From: VAXT01 sp963827725
GTDB lineage: Bacteria > Actinomycetota > Thermoleophilia > Gaiellales > Gaiellaceae
Length of the DNA: 64,000 bases
NCBI GenBank assembly: GCA_963827725.1
Contig: CAWHBM010000001.1
Span: forward strand, 2,042,095-2,106,094
Direction: 5' to 3'
The notes beneath the pieces are model-generated. The model worked only from the letters and a program-made list of their open reading frames with translations, was not told the DNA's origin and did no database searches. Position 1 is the stretch's first letter, and each line of letters opens with the position of its first letter. A program made the position numbers and the translations under genes. This document shows, in pieces, positions 8,801-17,250 of the stretch.

Positions 8801-9507
8801 TGGAGCCCACCGAGCAGAACCGGAAGGCCTGGGACGAGATTCACCGGCGCCGAGCCAACGCGATGGCCGGCCAGCTCGGGATCCCCGACAAGATCCGTGA
8901 GCTACTGCCCGAAATCGAGGGGAAGCACGTCCTCCACCTTCAGTGCGCAACGGGCGAGTCGACCGCGCAGCTCGTCGAGCTCGGCGCACTCGTCAGCGCG
9001 GTCGACATCTCGACCGAGGCGCTCGACCTCGCCCGCGAGCGCGCACCCGATGTCGCCTACGTCCACGCCGACGTGCACGACCTCCCGCTCGAGCTGCGCC
9101 GAAGCCGCTTCGACCTCGTGTACACCGGAGGTGGCGTCCTGATCTGGCTCCACGACCTCGACGCGTGGGCGACCGGAATTGCCAACGCGCTCAAGCCCGG
9201 CGGGATGCTCCTCCTCTACGACCCCCATCCGGTCAGCAAGTGCGTCGACGCGCTCGGCCATTGGCGGGACGACTACTTCAACGAGACACCGGTAGTTACG
9301 AGTGGCTGGACGCACTTCGAGCTGACGGGCGAGCCGGCCACCGAGGAGAAGCACGAGCGGGATTGGCAGCTCGGTCAAATCGTCGCTGCGGTCACCGGGG
9401 CGGGCCTTCAGGTGAAGCGTCTGGTCGAGTTCCAGACCCTCTACAAATGGATGCAGCGGGACCGCCGCGTGCCCTGGGAGTTCGCGCTCCTCGCAGAGAA
9501 GCGCTAG
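8800..9507 (+). CDS. Class I SAM-dependent methyltransferase
   Basis: Rossmann-fold methyltransferase of 235 aa. The SAM-binding motif I is VLHLQCATGESTAQLVELGA and the acidic motif II end is VSAVDISTEALDLARER; motif IV is FDLVYTGGGVLIWLHDL and post-motif NALKPGGMLLLYDPHPV. GTG at 8800 overlaps the restored stop of the reductase. The N-terminal NRKAWDEIHRRRANA resembles Tam/UbiG-like small-molecule methyltransferases. The substrate is unknown. Confidence 0.9.
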   Translation: MEPTEQNRKAWDEIHRRRANAMAGQLGIPDKIRELLPEIEGKHVLHLQCATGESTAQLVELGALVSAVDISTEALDLARERAPDVAYVHADVHDLPLELRRSRFDLVYTGGGVLIWLHDLDAWATGIANALKPGGMLLLYDPHPVSKCVDALGHWRDDYFNETPVVTSGWTHFELTGEPATEEKHERDWQLGQIVAAVTGAGLQVKRLVEFQTLYKWMQRDRRVPWEFALLAEKR

Positions 9508-9578
9508 TGAGCGAGCCCAGGTCGCTTCCTCGACACCATCGAGGTTAGACCAGCCGGAAAACGGGCACGACGATTCCA

Positions 9579-9908
9579 ATGGGACTTCCCGTCAGCCTGA
9601 TTCTGATCGCCGCAGGAGCCATCCTCACGTGGGGAGTCACCGACGAGCCGACAGGTCTCAACCTCGACGCGATCGGGGTCATCCTGATGGTGATCGGCAT
9701 CGTCGGCTTCATCCTCACCTTGCTGCTCTGGCAGTCGTGGTGGGGCCCCGGCTACTTCGGCCGGGCGCCGTACGACGCGGGAGCACCGGCCGGACCGGCC
9801 GGACCGGCCCGGCCCTGGTATCAGGGCGGGTACAGCCGCCGGCGCACGACTTACGTCGAGGACGAGGCGCCGCCACCGCCGCCCGGCGGTCCACCGCCTC
9901 CTCCGTAG
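9579..9908 (+). CDS. DUF6458-like two-helix membrane protein
   Basis: 109-aa membrane protein with two hydrophobic segments: SLILIAAGAILTWGV and IGVILMVIGIVGFILTLLLW, separated by a short loop GLNLDA. This layout matches the small actinobacterial DUF6458 family. The C-terminal half is cytoplasmic or extracellular, rich in Gly/Pro/Tyr/Arg, and ends in a proline run (PPPPPGGPPPPP). No function is known. It sits convergent to the carboxypeptidase gene. Confidence 0.75.
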   Translation: MGLPVSLILIAAGAILTWGVTDEPTGLNLDAIGVILMVIGIVGFILTLLLWQSWWGPGYFGRAPYDAGAPAGPAGPARPWYQGGYSRRRTTYVEDEAPPPPPGGPPPPP

Positions 9909-9915
9909 AGCCGCT

Positions 9916-11451
9916 TCAGGCCGTGGCGCCGGCCTCCACGGGGAGCCCGTAGATCTCGCCGAGCTTCTCTCGGAGGTATCGCAGGTACGGAGCCGGGTCC
10001 ATCGGGCCGCCGACGATTCGCTCGAGCATCTCTCGCGACGTGTGCTTGCGCCCGTGCCGGTGCAGGTTCTCGCGTAGCCACTTGCCGAGCTCGCCGAATT
10101 CGCCCTGCTCGAACTGGGTGTCGAGGTCAGGCAGCTCCGCGCGGAGCTGATCCCACAGCTGCACCGAGATCACGTTGCCGAGCGCATAGGTCGGGAAGTA
10201 GCCGATCGCCCCGCCCGACCAGTGCACGTCCTGGAGGACGCCGTGCGCGTCGTCGGGCACCTGGATCCCCAGGTATTCCTCCATGCGCGCGTTCCACGCC
10301 TCGGGAAGGTCCTCGAGCGGAAGATCGCCGGAGAGAATCTGCTGCTCCAGCTCGAAGCGCAGGATGATGTGCAGGTTGTACGTCGCCTCGTCTGCCTCGA
10401 CGCGGATGAGCGAGGGCTGCACCTTGTTGATCGCCCGGTAGTACTCGTCGAGCTCGACGTTGCCGAACTGGGCGGGAATCGCCTCCTGGAGCTTGGGGTA
10501 GAAGTAGCGCCAGGCAGGCAGGCCGCGGCCGACGAGGTTCTCCCACATGCGGCTCTGCGACTCGTGCAGGCCCATCGAGGTCACCGACGAGAGCACCGTC
10601 CGCTCGAGTGCCGGGTCGACGCCCGCCTCGTAGTAGCCGTGGCCGAACTCGTGGATTGTCGCGAAGAGGCTGACGCCGAGGTCGTTCTCGTCGTAGCGAG
10701 TCGTCAAGCGGATGTCAGTCGTGCCGGCGCTCATCGCGAAGGGGTGCACGGTCGGGTCGAGCCGCCACGACTCGTGGTCGAATCCAAACCTCTCGAGCAT
10801 CACGATCGCGAACTCGCGCTGCTTCTCGATCGGGATCTCACCGTGCAGGCACGAATCGTCTACGCGATCGGTGTGCTCGGCGATCTCCGCGATGAGAGGA
10901 ACCAGTCCGCGCTTGAGCTCGTCGAAGACCTCGCGCACCGCCTCGGTCTTGAGGCCCTCGTCGAAGTCGTCCAGCAAGACGTCGTACGCGCTCTCGTAGC
11001 CCATCCCGTCGAAGCAGTCGATGTAGCGGTGCGTCAGCTCGACGTTCTTCTGCAAGAACGGGAGGAAGATCGAGAAGTCGGACTTCTCGCGCGCTTCAAC
11101 CCATGCGGCCAGGGCATGGGCACCCGTGCGGGTCATCTCGGCACGCAACTCGGTGGGGACACGCTTGGCCTTCTCGTAGTCGCGGCGGGTGACGCGGATC
11201 AGGCTGGCGTCGTCGGAATCAGGATCGAGGCTCTCCTCATAGGCCCGGACGTCTTCGAGGAGCTTGCCGATCTCGTCGTCGATGAAGAGATCGTGCGAAA
11301 AGGCATCGAGCGTGCCGAGTTGCTCGGCCCTGAGTGGGCCCGATTTCGGGGGCATCTTCGTGTGCTGGTCCCAACCGAGAATCGCCCGCGCCATGTGCAG
11401 GTCGTGGATTGCGGCCAAGCGCGTCTTGAGCTCTTCGAACTTCTCTGTCAC
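9916..11451 (-). CDS. M32 family metallocarboxypeptidase
   Basis: Cytoplasmic zinc carboxypeptidase (thermostable Taq-type), 511 aa, the usual length. The zinc motif is TIHEFGHGYYEAG, the third ligand region is MGLHESQSRMWENLVGRG, and the family's GWDQHTKMPPKSG and IRLTTRYDENDL motifs are present. GTG at 11451 is chosen because it follows GGAGGAAA six bases upstream and gives the family N-terminus TEKFEELKTRLAAIHDL. The open frame extends 38 codons further without a good site. It probably releases C-terminal amino acids in peptide turnover. Confidence 0.95.
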   Translation of the reverse strand: MTEKFEELKTRLAAIHDLHMARAILGWDQHTKMPPKSGPLRAEQLGTLDAFSHDLFIDDEIGKLLEDVRAYEESLDPDSDDASLIRVTRRDYEKAKRVPTELRAEMTRTGAHALAAWVEAREKSDFSIFLPFLQKNVELTHRYIDCFDGMGYESAYDVLLDDFDEGLKTEAVREVFDELKRGLVPLIAEIAEHTDRVDDSCLHGEIPIEKQREFAIVMLERFGFDHESWRLDPTVHPFAMSAGTTDIRLTTRYDENDLGVSLFATIHEFGHGYYEAGVDPALERTVLSSVTSMGLHESQSRMWENLVGRGLPAWRYFYPKLQEAIPAQFGNVELDEYYRAINKVQPSLIRVEADEATYNLHIILRFELEQQILSGDLPLEDLPEAWNARMEEYLGIQVPDDAHGVLQDVHWSGGAIGYFPTYALGNVISVQLWDQLRAELPDLDTQFEQGEFGELGKWLRENLHRHGRKHTSREMLERIVGGPMDPAPYLRYLREKLGEIYGLPVEAGATA

Positions 11452-11485
11452 GAGTTTCCTCCGGGCGTAGCTTCCGGGGCGGAGA

Positions 11486-12667
11486 CTACTTGAGGACTTC
11501 GGTCGTGTAGATGCCCTCGGGGTTCCAGAGGAGGAAGCCTTTTGCGTTGGCTCTGCGCGCGGCATCGATCTGTGCCTGCACCTCCGACGCCGGCCGGCTT
11601 CCTCCGCCCAGCGAGAAGTCCTCGAGCCACGGGATCAGCATCGCCTTCTCGCCGACCATGGCATTTTTGAAATCGCGCAGCGACAGGGCCACCGTCTGGC
11701 CGGGCACCGCGCTCGGGTCGGAGAGATTGAACTCCCCCGAGTTGTAGTGCGACGGATAGACCATCGGGTAGACGGCGTCCACGTACTTCGCAAGCCGTCC
11801 CGGCTTCTGGCCGATGCCGAGGTCGTGGGTGGCCGAGAGCCCGAAGACGTCGACCGAGAGGCGCACGCCGAGCGGCTTCAGCTTGGTCGAGGCGTGGTGG
11901 ACGAAGCGGGTGATCGTCCAGCCCATCGGCTCGTCCACCTTGTTGGAGAAGACGGCCGCCTCGATCGGGCCGTCGCTCGGGAAGCGCACGTAGTCGAGCT
12001 GGATCTCGTCGAAGCCCGCGCGGGCCGCTGCCTCGGCGATCTCGAGGTTGTAGTCCCAGACTCGCCGGTCGTAGGGATTCGTCCAGCCCAGCCCGGCGTT
12101 GTTCTCCCAGACCCCGCCGCCGCTCGTCCTGATCGCCAGGTCCGGGCGCTTCGTGGAGAGCACGGGGTCTTCGAAGACCACGACTCGACCGATCAGGTAG
12201 ACGCCTGCGGCCCGCGCCTTCGCCGAAACGGCTCTCGCCTTGTAATACGGCTTCGAAGCGCCCACTTCCCGAGCCAGCGTGCCGGCCGGGAGGAGGAAGC
12301 CCACCTCTCCGTTCTCGTCCTTGACGTCGAGCTCGATCGTGTTCAGGCCGGGAATCGCGAGGTACTCGTCGAGCTTGCCGTCGAGTGAGGCGAGCGCCAT
12401 CGTCACGTGCACGCCGCGGACCTCGTCCGGGAACGGCCGCGGGCCGGCCGGCTTCGATTTCTTCTCTGTGGTCGCCGCCTTCTTCCCGCCGTCTCCGGCG
12501 TCAGAGCCGCGCGTCCCGATCACGGTCGCCCCGAGCGCCACGAGCGCAGCGGCGACGATCAGGATCGCGAGCGCGAAGGTGCGGTGATGACGGCGGCGCT
12601 TGCGCGCCTGGTCCCGCCGAGCCCGGAAACGCTCGTTGGGATTCTCAGGCTCTGACTCGGACGGCAC
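11486..12667 (-). CDS. Membrane-anchored putative glycoside hydrolase (COG1306/DUF4015-like)
   Basis: 393-aa protein with a basic N-terminus, one membrane anchor (ALAILIVAAALVALGATVIG) and a long extracytoplasmic TIM-barrel-like domain. Diagnostic stretches are VRGVHVTMALAS, LNTIELDVKDENGEVGF, IGRVVVFEDPVLS, GLGWTNPYDRRVWDYN and FDEIQLDYVRFPSDG, all typical of the putative glycosyl hydrolase family; the D in IQLDYVRFP is the likely catalytic region. It probably acts on an envelope polysaccharide, but the substrate is unknown. Confidence 0.85.
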   Translation of the reverse strand: MPSESEPENPNERFRARRDQARKRRRHHRTFALAILIVAAALVALGATVIGTRGSDAGDGGKKAATTEKKSKPAGPRPFPDEVRGVHVTMALASLDGKLDEYLAIPGLNTIELDVKDENGEVGFLLPAGTLAREVGASKPYYKARAVSAKARAAGVYLIGRVVVFEDPVLSTKRPDLAIRTSGGGVWENNAGLGWTNPYDRRVWDYNLEIAEAAARAGFDEIQLDYVRFPSDGPIEAAVFSNKVDEPMGWTITRFVHHASTKLKPLGVRLSVDVFGLSATHDLGIGQKPGRLAKYVDAVYPMVYPSHYNSGEFNLSDPSAVPGQTVALSLRDFKNAMVGEKAMLIPWLEDFSLGGGSRPASEVQAQIDAARRANAKGFLLWNPEGIYTTEVLK

Positions 12668-12680
12668 TGTGGAAAACCTA

Positions 12681-13602
12681 CTACCTGCCGTTCGCGCCGA
12701 ACAGCCGATTAACCGTGTCGCCGGCGATGTAACCGGCGATCTTCGGATTCTCCTGAAGCCGGCGCACCGAGTAGCTGTACCAGTGGTCGCCGAAGGGGAC
12801 GTAGACCCGCAGGCGGTGACCGTCTCGGACGAGCCGGTCGCCGGCCGCCTCGCTCACCCCGAGCAGCATCTGGAACTCGTACTGGTCGCGCGTCAGGCTG
12901 TGCTCCTCGACAAGGCGCAGCCCTTCCGAGATCAGCCACTTGTCGTGCGTCGCGATCCCGACGTACGACCCGGCCCGCAGCAGCTCGCGGAGTGCGAGGA
13001 CGAAGTTCGCGCGCACCTCCTCGAAGTCGCGATACGCGATCAGCGGCGGCTCGACGTAGATGCCCTTGCAGAGCCGGACGTTCGGCTTCAGCGGCGCGAG
13101 CTCTCGGATGTCCCTGACCGTCCGCCGGAGATAGGCCTGAAGGACGACGCCGACGTTGTCGAGCCCGGCCTCACGCAGTTCGCGGTACATGTGCAGCGTG
13201 TCGCTCGTGCAGTTCGAGTCCTCCATGTCGATCCGGACGAAGTTGCCGCTCTCGGCTGCATGGCGGACGACCTTCTCGAGATTCGCCCGGCAGAGCTCGT
13301 AGGCGAGGTTCAGCCCCAGTCCCGTCAGCTTGACGCTGACGTTCGAGTCGAGCTCCTCCCGCTCGATCGTCTCGAAGACGTCGTGGTAGGCACGCACGAT
13401 GTCGAGGGTCTCCCGGCGTGTGCGGATCTCTTCGCCGAGGACGTCGATCGTGGCCATCTTGCCCTCCGCGTTCAGCTGCTTCACGACCTCGGCACGCGTC
13501 AACGATGTTCGTTCCGGCGATGTAGCGGTCCGAGATCTTGCGGACGATCGGCCGTGGCACGGCCGGAAGGACCCGGACGATGGCGCGATCGACGAAAGCC
13601 AA
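12681..13602 (-). CDS. Proline dehydrogenase, apparent frameshift
   Basis: Flavin-dependent monofunctional proline dehydrogenase, oxidising proline to pyrroline-5-carboxylate at the membrane. The C-terminal part shows NVSVKLTGLGLNL, VRIDMEDS, LKPNVRLCKGIYVEPP, GIATHDKWLI, QYEFQMLLGV and RVYVPFGDHWYSYSVRRL, the conserved PRODH series. The N-terminus (AFVDRAIVRVLPAVPRPIVR, then KISDRYIAGT) lies in another frame; the frames join near 13508 if one base is removed, giving IAGT followed by SLTRAEVV. It starts with TTG at 13602, which is weakly supported. It is divergent from the MauE-like gene, with about 110 bp between them. Confidence 0.85.
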
Positions 13603-13712
13603 GGGCTGGCGATTGTAGTTGGGCGGTGGTTGCCCCGGACTTGACGAAATCTCCCCTTCAGCGCAAGATCGAGGAGAACCGCGAGCGGGGCGGCACCCAG
13701 AGGGGGAGCTTT

Positions 13713-14330
13713 TTGACGTCTGTAGTCACGTACTTCGTGTTTCGCACGGGCCTTGGCGCCGTGTGCCTGCTGGCCGGGCTCGAAAAGGCGCGAGCTCCGC
13801 GGGACTTCTTCGAGGGTGTGCGCCAGTACCGGCTGGTGTCCCCGCGGCTCGCCCCGATCGTCGGCGCCGGGTTGATTGCAGCCGAGCTCGGGCTCGGCGC
13901 GCTGCTCGTGAGCGGCCTCGTGCCGGTGATCGCCGCGACCGGTGCGATTGCTCTCTTCGCAGTCTTCGCCGCGGCGCTTGCGGTGAGCCTCGCCCGCTCG
14001 AACCGGGCCCCGTGCCATTGCTTCGGTGCCTCGGACGTGGAGACCATCTCCCCGCTCGCGCTCGTCCGCGCGCTCGTCCTCACCGGCCTGGCCGTCGCGG
14101 TGCTCCTCTTCGCGCTCGGAGACACCGCAGGGATCGCCCGTGACGACCTGTTCCCCGCCCTGCTGCTCGTGGCCGGGTTCGTGACCGCAACCCGCCTCTC
14201 GGGCCTCTTCCCGCTCGCATGGTCTTACCTCCGGTCCGAGGCGACCTTCTATCCCACGCCGACCCGCAGGGTGAGCTTCCGGCACCAGCCGCTCCACGTC
14301 CCGCTCTGGCCAAAGCAGGAGCAGCGATGA
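13713..14330 (+). CDS. MauE/DoxX-like redox-associated membrane protein
   Basis: 205-aa integral membrane protein of the MauE type, proposed to pass electrons or disulfides across the membrane with a MauD thioredoxin partner. It has about four to five helices. The signature is the early GLEKARAPRDFFEGVRQYRL motif and a later ARSNRAPCHCFGA with a CxC cysteine pair, typical of MauE. TTG at 13713 is preferred because it follows AGAGGGGGAG and begins near helix 1; an upstream GTG at 13626 is possible. Its stop overlaps the MauD-like start (ATGA). Confidence 0.85.
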   Translation: MTSVVTYFVFRTGLGAVCLLAGLEKARAPRDFFEGVRQYRLVSPRLAPIVGAGLIAAELGLGALLVSGLVPVIAATGAIALFAVFAAALAVSLARSNRAPCHCFGASDVETISPLALVRALVLTGLAVAVLLFALGDTAGIARDDLFPALLLVAGFVTATRLSGLFPLAWSYLRSEATFYPTPTRRVSFRHQPLHVPLWPKQEQR

Positions 14331-14956
14331 GCGGCGTCTGGCTCGCCTCCTACGTCGTGCTCTGGCTCCTGGTGCTCGGCCTTGCCTTCCTGCTCGCCGG
14401 TGCGCTGCGCCAGCTCGGCCTCCTCCAGCTGCGGCTGGGCGACGACCCGGGCGCCCTCATCACGGACACGGGACTGGAGCGAGGGACCCTGGCGCCGGAC
14501 TTCGACGCCCCCGACGCCGAGACCCGCGAGCTCGTGACGCTCTCCGCCCTCGAGCCCCGGGCCCGGATGATCGTCTTCGCGTCACCCGGCTGCCTCTCGT
14601 GCCGCGAGCTGATCCCAGGGCTGAACGAGGTCCGCAAGACGAGGCGCGACTTCGATTTCCTGGTCGTCTGCCGAGGTGACATCGACTCGTGCCAGTCATT
14701 CGGCCGCATGAACCGCTTCGAGGCGCCGATGGTCGTGGACACGAACGGGCAGATCGAGAAGGATTACCTCGTGACACTGACCCCGTTTGCCTACCTGCTC
14801 GACCACGAGCGCAACGTCGTCATCCGCGGCCTCGCAAACGACTGGCGCCAGCTCGAGTCGCTGCTCGAGCAGGAGGGCACACTGCAACCCAGCCCATTCG
14901 TCGAGGTGGATGGGAACGGCGAACCGGCGGCCGTCGTCGAGTCGAGGGAGGACTGA
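14327..14956 (+). CDS. MauD-like membrane-anchored thioredoxin-fold protein
   Basis: 209-aa protein with one N-terminal membrane anchor (VLWLLVLGLAFLLAGAL) and a thioredoxin/AhpC-like domain outside the membrane. The redox site is FASPGCLSCRELIP (CLSC), preceded by GTLAPDFDAPDAETRE as in MauD and ResA-type proteins. In methylotrophs MauD with MauE forms the disulfides of the methylamine dehydrogenase small subunit. Here it lies between a MauE-like gene and a 21-cysteine secreted protein, overlapping both (ATGA and TGATG), so disulfide formation or isomerisation in that protein is the simplest inference. Confidence 0.88.
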   Translation: MSGVWLASYVVLWLLVLGLAFLLAGALRQLGLLQLRLGDDPGALITDTGLERGTLAPDFDAPDAETRELVTLSALEPRARMIVFASPGCLSCRELIPGLNEVRKTRRDFDFLVVCRGDIDSCQSFGRMNRFEAPMVVDTNGQIEKDYLVTLTPFAYLLDHERNVVIRGLANDWRQLESLLEQEGTLQPSPFVEVDGNGEPAAVVESRED

Positions 14957-15435
14957 TGGATCTCGCAGGCAAAGCTGCTCACGCGCTCGCACGGCGCTCG
15001 TCCCGCCGTCAGTTCTTCAAGTTCATGGCCGCGGGCTCGCTCGGCACCGGCCTCTTCCTGACGCGGACAGACGTCTCCCTCGGATCGGTGTCGGGAGGCT
15101 GCGTCGGCTGCGGCGGCGGCCCCTGCAACCCGTGCTGGTCGCCCGTCATCCGCTGCAACGACCTGGACCCTCCGTTCCCCTGCAAGACCTGCCTCCAGGG
15201 CGGCGGCTGCCCGCAGGGCTGCAGCACCTCCGGCGAGTGGTTCTGCTGCCTGACCGGCACGCCCTGTCGCCAGCGCTGCTCTGAGTGCAACTGCGGCCCG
15301 AACGGCTGCAACTCTCCACCCTGTCACTGCTTCACGCAGCTCAACATCCCCTGCGTACCGAGACTGGATTCGGGCGACGAGCCGTGTGCCTGTGCCCCGG
15401 TCGAGGGTCCTGCACTCGCCGCCGCTCGTGGCTAA
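14956..15435 (+). CDS. Tat-exported 21-cysteine protein, MauA-light-chain-like, copy 1
   Basis: 159-aa precursor with a twin-arginine signal (ARRSSRRQFFKFMAAGSLGTG) and a mature part of about 105 residues with 21 cysteines, many in CxxC, CC and CxC pairs (for example SGEWFCCLTG, CSECNCG, CHCF). The signal region resembles the methylamine dehydrogenase light chain (MauA) precursor, and the flanking MauE/MauD genes support that link. No heavy chain or MauG is nearby, and the spacing of the two tryptophans does not obviously match the TTQ cofactor pair. RBS AGGGAGGA. Possible roles are a secreted disulfide-rich structural or redox protein; the function is undetermined. Confidence 0.7.
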   Translation: MDLAGKAAHALARRSSRRQFFKFMAAGSLGTGLFLTRTDVSLGSVSGGCVGCGGGPCNPCWSPVIRCNDLDPPFPCKTCLQGGGCPQGCSTSGEWFCCLTGTPCRQRCSECNCGPNGCNSPPCHCFTQLNIPCVPRLDSGDEPCACAPVEGPALAAARG

Positions 15436-16191
15436 CACGGCCAGGCTCGGGGGTCTCCTCGGGCTCGCAGCCCTGGTCGGTCTCGCCGCCGCGGTGCTCG
15501 TGGGCGGAGTGGCCGAGCCGGCGATCGGCGCCCTGCCGGTCTTCGTGCTCGATCAGCCTCAGCCTCGTCGTCGGGCTCTCGACGGCCGCCAGCCCCTGAG
15601 GGCTGTCCATGGTCGGGCAGATCGGCCCCCTGGTCCAGGTGGGCAAGAAAAAGACAGCGCTCGCCCTCCACGTCGTCGGCGGCCTCGCCGGAGGAGTAAC
15701 GCTCGGCGTCGTGCTCGGCTTCGGAGGACTGCTGCTGCGGGCGGTTCTCGGCGACACGCTGAACACGGTCTTCGTGGTGGTCGTGACAGCCGCGCTCCTC
15801 TACGCAGCCTCAGTCGACCTGGGCTTTCTGCGAGTGCGCCCGATCACCTGGGAGCGCCAGACACCGGGTTCCTGGCCGTGCTCGATGGGCCACTATCCGG
15901 GCATCTTCGCCTGGGGCTTCGACCTCGGCCTCGGGATCACGACGCGCATCCCCTACCAGTCGCTGCTCGTGCTTCCGATCGCTGCCTTCTTCGCCGGCGA
16001 TCTCGCGACGGCCGTCGCGATCACCGGCGTCTACGGCGCCTCGCGGGCGCTCGCGGTCGTTGCGGCGGTCTCCACGGCCGGCGACGACTATGGCGGCAGC
16101 CTGCGACGCGATCCAGGCCCGGGTCGTGCCGCTCAAGCGCCTCGTCGGCGCGACCGCCCTTGTAATTGCTGCCCTGATCGTGATTTCCTAA
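15428..16191 (+). pseudogene. MauF/CcdA-like polytopic membrane protein with two frameshifts and an in-frame TGA
   Basis: Multi-helix membrane protein overlapping the end of the cysteine-rich gene. The first frame starts with GTG at 15428 and reads GLLGLAALVGLAAAVLVGG to LPVFVL. After one extra base near 15551 it continues ISLSLVVGLSTAASP, then meets TGA at 15597-15599, then GLSMVGQIGPLVQVGKKK onward in the same frame. A second extra base near 16089 leads to the terminal QARVVPLKRLVGATALVIAA and TAA at 16189. Restored, the motif would read SPxGLSM, where CcdA/MauF relatives have Cys at x. It is either damaged, mis-sequenced, or contains a recoded UGA. Confidence 0.6.
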
Positions 16192-16206
16192 GGAGGAGGT
16201 GAGGAG

Positions 16207-16452
16207 ATGACTGGAGCCATCTACGTCTTGAGCCGCAAGGTCAGCGGCGACCGAGGTGAGTCCTTCATGCAGAACGTGATCGTGTTCGCGAGCAGCCCGG
16301 CGCATGCGAAGACGATCGTGAACGACCAGTTCACGCGCCTGCGGCGAACCTCCCGGTCGAAGGAGAGCGCGTACCACGCCTTGCCCGAGTTCGCCGTCGA
16401 GAAGGTTGCCCTCGACGAGCACAAGATGATCACAGCCGGAGTCACCACCTAG
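16207..16452 (+). CDS. Small hypothetical protein in the Mau-like cassette, 81 aa
   Basis: Soluble 81-aa protein (begins MTGAIYVLSRKVSGDRGESF) with a mixed alpha/beta look and no cysteines or signal peptide. It is preceded by a near-ideal ribosome-binding site, AAGGAGGAGGTG, the strongest in this cluster, so it is probably made in quantity. It lies two bases upstream of the second cysteine-rich gene on the same strand. No family is recognised. Position suggests a cytoplasmic partner or chaperone of the exported protein, but this is inference. Confidence 0.7.
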   Translation: MTGAIYVLSRKVSGDRGESFMQNVIVFASSPAHAKTIVNDQFTRLRRTSRSKESAYHALPEFAVEKVALDEHKMITAGVTT

Positions 16453-16454
16453 CC

Positions 16455-16919
16455 GTGGATCTGGCCGGTAAGACCGCTCATGCGCTCGCGCGTCGCTCGT
16501 CGCGCCGTCAGTTCTTCAAGTTTCTCGGTGCGGGCTCGCTCGGAGCCGGCCTCTTCCTGACGCGCACCGACGTCTCGCTCGGCTCGGTTTCCGGGTGCGT
16601 CGGCTGCGGCGGCGGGCCGTGCAACCCGTGTGTCGGGATCGGGCCCATCTGCACGAACGCAGGCTTCCCCTGCAAGACGTGCCAGGAGGGCGCGGGCTGT
16701 CCGGCGGCATGTCAGACCTCCGGCGAGTGGTTCTGCTGCCTCACGAGCGGACAGCGTCAGGGGTGCCGCTACCGCTGCTCCGAGTGCAACTGCCCGCCCG
16801 GCTGCCAGAACCTGAGCTGCCACTGCTTCATGAACATGGGCATCCCGTGCAACCCGAGGCTTCACTCGGGCGACGAGCCGTGCGAGTGCCCGCCGCTTCA
16901 AGCGCCGATCCCGGCGTAA
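16455..16919 (+). CDS. Tat-exported 21-cysteine protein, MauA-light-chain-like, copy 2
   Basis: Paralogue of the protein at 14956, 154 aa, starting with GTG two bases after the preceding stop. The twin-arginine signal (ARRSSRRQFFKFLGAGSLGAG) is nearly identical, and all 21 mature cysteines align with copy 1, while the loops differ in length and residues. It lacks the first tryptophan of copy 1 (CNPCVGIG instead of CNPCWSPV), so only the Trp of SGEWFCC remains. A two-tryptophan TTQ cofactor therefore could not form. Conservation of every cysteine despite loop divergence points to selection on a disulfide or metal-binding framework. Confidence 0.7.
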   Translation: MDLAGKTAHALARRSSRRQFFKFLGAGSLGAGLFLTRTDVSLGSVSGCVGCGGGPCNPCVGIGPICTNAGFPCKTCQEGAGCPAACQTSGEWFCCLTSGQRQGCRYRCSECNCPPGCQNLSCHCFMNMGIPCNPRLHSGDEPCECPPLQAPIPA

Positions 16920-16936
16920 CGGACGACGCGGGAAGG

Positions 16937-17230
16937 CTAGGGCTCGCGCATGAAGCCCTGGCGGGCTGCGCTTACTAACGCGACGGCTTCCGGAAAGAGA
17001 ACCCTCATCGCGTCTCGCAGGGCGATCGCCTGCTCATCCGGGCCGCCTTCGACCGTGATCCGCCGCAGTGCAGCGCCGGTCAGCTCGACCGCTGTGCTCA
17101 GCGTCAGCGTGGCGAACTGCTCGCGCTGAGCCTCGGCGACCGACTCCGCCTGGCGCGCGGCGAACTCCTGGAGGTTCTTCATGAGCTCGTCCGGGTCGCC
17201 CCCGAGCGGGAATCCAAATCCGCCTTCCAT
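16937..17230 (-). CDS. Hypothetical protein, 97 aa
   Basis: Helical soluble protein starting MEGGFGFPLGGDPDELMKNL, followed by an amphipathic helix rich in Ala/Gln/Glu (EFAARQAESVAEAQREQFAT) and a C-terminal helical region. No motif or family is recognised. The start is near the stop of the neighbouring minus-strand gene at 17251 (20 bp away), so the two may be co-transcribed. It converges on the cysteine-rich protein gene. Confidence 0.65.
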   Translation of the reverse strand: MEGGFGFPLGGDPDELMKNLQEFAARQAESVAEAQREQFATLTLSTAVELTGAALRRITVEGGPDEQAIALRDAMRVLFPEAVALVSAARQGFMREP

Positions 17231-17250
17231 GGGGTCAACGATACCGGCGC

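Noticed and set aside
13713..16919. Ordinary methylamine dehydrogenase operon
   Set aside because: No heavy chain (mauB), mauG or amicyanin, and copy 2 lacks one of the tryptophans needed for the TTQ cofactor.
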